Origin: Chryseobacterium sp. RU37D | GTDB lineage: Bacteria > Bacteroidota > Bacteroidia > Flavobacteriales > Weeksellaceae | Direction of reading: 5' to 3' | Assembly (NCBI RefSeq): GCF_900156075.1 | Contig: NZ_FTMM01000008.1 | Span: 55,672 to 119,671, forward strand | Length of the DNA: 64,000 nucleotides | Notes under the pieces: model-generated | Seen by the model: the letters and a program-made list of their open reading frames with translations, nothing else | Told to the model about the DNA's origin: nothing | The model's database searches: none | Translations under genes and position numbers: made by a program | Part shown: piece after piece, positions 61,307 to 64,000 of the stretch | Position numbering within the stretch: the stretch's first letter is position 1 | How the letters are laid out: each line of letters begins with the position of its first letter

Positions 61307-61399
61307 ATGTGTCATTTTGTCATAAAACTTTGAATGGTACAGATATTGAGAAATTGAGAGTGTAAATTAAAATTAAAAATTAGAAAAAATATAAATATT

Positions 61400-63295
61400 A
61401 TGAGTAAAATAATTGGAATTGACTTAGGAACAACCAACTCATGCGTTGCTGTAATGGAGGGGAAAGACCCTGTTGTGATCCCTAATGCAGAAGGGAAAAG
61501 AACGACTCCTTCTATTGTAGCATTTATAGAAGATGGTGAAAGAAAAGTGGGAGATCCTGCAAAAAGACAGGCTGTAACAAATCCAAAGAAAACCGTATAC
61601 TCTATCAAAAGATTTATTGGTACTCACTTTAAAGATGACGGAAGCGAAATCGCAAGAGTTCCTTACGAAGTAGTAAGCGGACCAAATGATACAGTAAAAG
61701 TAAAAATCGACGATAGAGAATACACTCCACAGGAAATCTCTGCAATGATCCTTCAGAAAATGAAGAAAACGGCAGAAGATTATCTTGGGCAAGAAGTAAC
61801 AAGAGCGGTTATCACTGTTCCTGCATACTTCAACGATGCACAAAGACAGGCTACTAAAGAGGCCGGAGAAATTGCAGGCCTTAAAGTAGAAAGAATTATC
61901 AACGAGCCTACAGCTGCAGCATTAGCTTACGGTCTTGATAAAAATCATAAAGATCAGAAAATCGCTGTGTATGACCTTGGTGGGGGTACTTTCGATATCT
62001 CTATCCTTGATTTGGGTGACGGTGTATTCGAAGTATTATCTACAAACGGTGATACGCACTTAGGAGGTGACGACTTTGATGATGTGATCATCAACTGGAT
62101 GGCTGATGAATTCAAAGCCGAAGAAGGTGTTGACTTAAAATCTGACGCAATCGCATTACAAAGATTGAAAGAAGCTGCTGAAAAAGCAAAAATCGAGTTA
62201 TCTTCTTCTCCTCAAACGGAAATCAACCTTCCATATATCACCGCTACAGCTACAGGGCCTAAACATTTAGTGAAGACTTTAACTAAAGCTAAATTCGAGC
62301 AGTTAGCATCAGATTTAGTAAGAAGATCTATGGAACCGGTTGCTAAAGCTTTAAAAGATGCAGGTTTATCAACTTCCGATATTGATGAAGTAATCCTGGT
62401 AGGTGGTTCTACAAGAATCCCGATCATTCAGGAAGAGGTAGAAAAATTTTTCGGTAAAAAACCTTCAAAAGGAGTGAATCCAGATGAGGTGGTAGCAGTA
62501 GGTGCGGCTATCCAAGGGGGGGTATTGACAGGTGATGTAAAAGACGTTCTTTTATTAGATGTTACGCCGCTTTCTCTGGGTATCGAAACAATGGGTTCTG
62601 TTTTCACTAAATTAATCGAAGCCAACACTACGATCCCAACTAAGAAATCTGAAGTATTCTCTACAGCTTCTGATAACCAGCCGGCTGTAAGCATCAGGGT
62701 AGGACAAGGTGAAAGGCCAATGTTCAATGATAACAAAGAGATTGGTAGATTCGACCTTACAGATATTCCACCAGCGCCAAGAGGGGTTCCTCAAATCGAA
62801 GTTACTTTCGATATCGACGCAAACGGTATTCTAAGTGTTTCTGCTAAAGATAAAGGAACTGGCAAAGAGCAGTCTATTAAAATCCAGGCATCTTCAGGAC
62901 TTTCTGACGAAGAAATCGAAAGAATGAAAAAAGAAGCTCAAGAAAATTCTGCAGCAGATGCTAAGAGAAAAGAAGAAGTTGAGATCTTCAACAAAGCTGA
63001 CGGATTGATCTTCCAGACTGAAAAGCAATTAAAAGAGTTTGGTGATAAATTATCTGCTGACAAAAAAGCAGCTATCGAAGCAGCTCACGGAGAATTGAAA
63101 ACAGCTTTCGAAGCTAAAAATGCAGACGACGTAAAAACTAAAACAGAAGCTTTAGATGCAGCATGGATGGCAGCTTCAGAAGAATTGTATGCCGCAGGAC
63201 AAGGAGCTCAAGGAAGTGCAGATGCCGAAGCTCAGAATACAGGAAATGCCGCGGGTGAAGATGTACAGGATGCAGATTTTGAAGAAGTAAAATAA
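61400..63295 (+). CDS. dnaK: Molecular chaperone DnaK (Hsp70)
   Basis: 631 residues. The nucleotide-binding domain has [33 protein letters not shown], the linker region [13 protein letters not shown] and [14 protein letters not shown]. The substrate domain has [15 protein letters not shown] and ends in an Ala/Asp-rich tail with DADFEEVK. It is monocistronic: neither grpE nor dnaJ is next to it. The segment before it (61307-61399) lacks a good -7 box; AAACTTTG near 61326 is a weak candidate. Confidence 0.97.
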   Translation: MSKIIGIDLGTTNSCVAVMEGKDPVVIPNAEGKRTTPSIVAFIEDGERKVGDPAKRQAVTNPKKTVYSIKRFIGTHFKDDGSEIARVPYEVVSGPNDTVKVKIDDREYTPQEISAMILQKMKKTAEDYLGQEVTRAVITVPAYFNDAQRQATKEAGEIAGLKVERIINEPTAAALAYGLDKNHKDQKIAVYDLGGGTFDISILDLGDGVFEVLSTNGDTHLGGDDFDDVIINWMADEFKAEEGVDLKSDAIALQRLKEAAEKAKIELSSSPQTEINLPYITATATGPKHLVKTLTKAKFEQLASDLVRRSMEPVAKALKDAGLSTSDIDEVILVGGSTRIPIIQEEVEKFFGKKPSKGVNPDEVVAVGAAIQGGVLTGDVKDVLLLDVTPLSLGIETMGSVFTKLIEANTTIPTKKSEVFSTASDNQPAVSIRVGQGERPMFNDNKEIGRFDLTDIPPAPRGVPQIEVTFDIDANGILSVSAKDKGTGKEQSIKIQASSGLSDEEIERMKKEAQENSAADAKRKEEVEIFNKADGLIFQTEKQLKEFGDKLSADKKAAIEAAHGELKTAFEAKNADDVKTKTEALDAAWMAASEELYAAGQGAQGSADAEAQNTGNAAGEDVQDADFEEVK

Positions 63296-63317
63296 TAATT
63301 AAAGCAATTTATAAATG

Positions 63318-63345
63318 AGGCTATCTGAAAAGATAGCCTTTTTTT
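63318..63345 (+). terminator. Terminator of dnaK
   Basis: Stem AGGCTATCT / AGATAGCCT with loop GAAA, followed by seven Ts. Confidence 0.9.
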
Positions 63346-63603
63346 ATATATCATATTTTAAAAAAATAATTAAGTAATTAATCATTCTTATGCAAAAAAA
63401 TAATTATTAAATATATAAATGATAGGGTATTTTTTAATAAAATGATAAATTTTGTAAATTGTTAGTATGTTAATTTAAAGTGAAAAATAATAATTAATTT
63501 TTATATTTTTGTTTAGAATAGAGTATTATTATCAAAGAAATAATGTTTCGTTGGTTATATTTGTTTTTTTATTTTACTTTTGCGGAAACATAACTTTACA
63601 AAA
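63346..63603. other. AT-rich intergenic region before the discoidin-like gene
   Basis: About 260 bases after the dnaK terminator, strongly AT-rich, with no gene. It holds the promoter box at 63575-63582. Confidence 0.5.
63575..63582 (+). promoter_or_regulatory. -7 box of the discoidin-like gene
   Basis: TACTTTTG, 21 bases upstream of the ATG at 63604; GTTG at 63550-63553 with 21-base spacing could be the -33 box. Confidence 0.55.
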
Positions 63604-63933
63604 ATGAAACATCAACGACTAATTTTCAGTACAAAGCCTTTTGGTATTGAAGCCGAAAGTATTGTACGACCTCCCAGAGGTGTCTTAAAAAAAAGTTTTT
63701 TCTGTCTGCTGTTATTTTGTAGTGTGCTCCTATACTCGCAGCAATACTACAAGGTACCAGTATTATCAGCTTCTTCTACCCAGCCTTCACAGCCTGGGCA
63801 AGATCCATTATTTGCTGTAGATGGTGACCAAAATACACTCTACCATTCCCTTTGGAGTTCGGCTAATGCCATTCCGGATCAGCTGGATTTTTATTTTGCC
63901 CCTAGTGGATATACTAATTTAGCTTCCAGTTAG
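63604..63933 (+). pseudogene. Discoidin (F5/8 type C)-like secreted protein, truncated by an insertion sequence
   Basis: 109 codons. MKHQRLIFSTKPFGIEAE, an atypically long cytoplasmic-looking start, precedes a hydrophobic segment (KKSFFCLLLFCSVLLYSQQ, about residues 30-47) that looks like a signal peptide. QQYYKVPVLSASSTQPSQPG and AVDGDQNTLYHSLWSSANAIPDQLDFYFAPSGYTNL are the first strands of a discoidin-like carbohydrate-binding domain, which is then cut off at a TAG. A transposase-like start follows within 30 bases, so an IS has probably interrupted a larger surface protein. Confidence 0.7.
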
Positions 63934-63962
63934 AGTTAAGCATAAAACCTTAATTTTAACGT

Positions 63963-64000
63963 ATGAAACAAGGGCGAAAAATCTATGATCCAGCTTTTAA
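63963..64000 (+). mobile_element. Start of an IS3-type transposase gene (cut by window edge)
   Basis: ATG at 63963 begins MKQGRKIYDPAF, the usual first residues of the small IS3-family OrfA in Chryseobacterium-like genomes as I remember them. Only 12 complete codons are in the window. The left end of the element is probably close to 63920-63945 but cannot be fixed without the right end or a second copy. Confidence 0.6.

Overview
The window is chromosomal DNA of a Bacteroidota bacterium of the Flavobacteriia, most like Chryseobacterium or a close Weeksellaceae relative. This is judged from AT-rich intergenic DNA, the Bacteroidota -7 promoter box TAnnTTTG (about 20 good examples), type IX secretion (T9SS) features (PorX and two cargo proteins), the LpxC-FabZ fusion and the gene families present. 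No tRNA, rRNA, CRISPR array or prophage was seen.

Layout. (1) 1-10503: the distal part of a surface-polysaccharide operon. It holds the UDP-L-FucNAc genes capE (cut by the window edge), capF and capG, a Wzy-like polymerase, a GT4 glycosyltransferase, two membrane sugar-1-phosphate transferases, an ATP-grasp ligase, a HAD enzyme, an EpsN/PglE-like aminotransferase and rfbC. (2) 10601-14479: rimO, two tandem secreted proteins of unknown role and an RlpA-like protein. (3) 14537-20479: xth, porX, a thioredoxin-like protein, a YncE-like propeller lipoprotein, hemB and a T9SS sorting domain with no passenger. (4) 20585-25442: a NatAB-type ABC exporter, an outer-membrane barrel, sucD and a second LpxD-like acyltransferase. 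(5) 25633-29785: the minus-strand operon lpxD, lpxC-fabZ, lpxA, a small secreted protein and efp. (6) 29866-39016: an HD phosphohydrolase, an unknown protein, a TM2 protein, lptB with an extra C-terminal domain, the NO-detoxification pair hmp-nsrR (hmp frameshifted), an MsbA-like ABC exporter, a WYL regulator and a DinB-like protein. (7) 39394-46666: pduO, thiN, a tyrosine phosphatase, arginine decarboxylase, a HAD phosphatase, agmatinase, an Ada/Ogt-like protein and AlkB. (8) 47163-57704: BON/SH3 envelope proteins, a dicarboxylate symporter, a PhyH oxygenase, a frameshifted NTR/TIMP-like protein, a GH92 mannosidase, Mrp, an Nfu protein, a truncated oxidoreductase and ppx. (9) 57711-64000: ppk1, an M43 metalloprotease with a T9SS tail, dnaK, and a discoidin-like protein cut short beside a transposase start at the window edge.

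Themes. Envelope building dominates: capsule or O-antigen sugars, lipid A synthesis, LptB and two exporters. PorX and two T9SS-tailed proteins link to secretion. Arginine decarboxylase and agmatinase give putrescine, Ada/Ogt and AlkB repair alkylated DNA, and Ppk1 with Ppx make and degrade polyphosphate.

Most notable non-coding signals: two GC-rich palindromic elements with 25-nt arms and 3-nt loops whose arms differ between copies yet remain perfectly self-complementary, one of which replaces the 5' end of a gene; three copies of a double-hairpin intergenic repeat; a perfect 27-nt palindrome upstream of hmp that is a good NsrR operator candidate; two homopolymer frameshifts; and three genes whose -7 boxes imply leaderless mRNAs.
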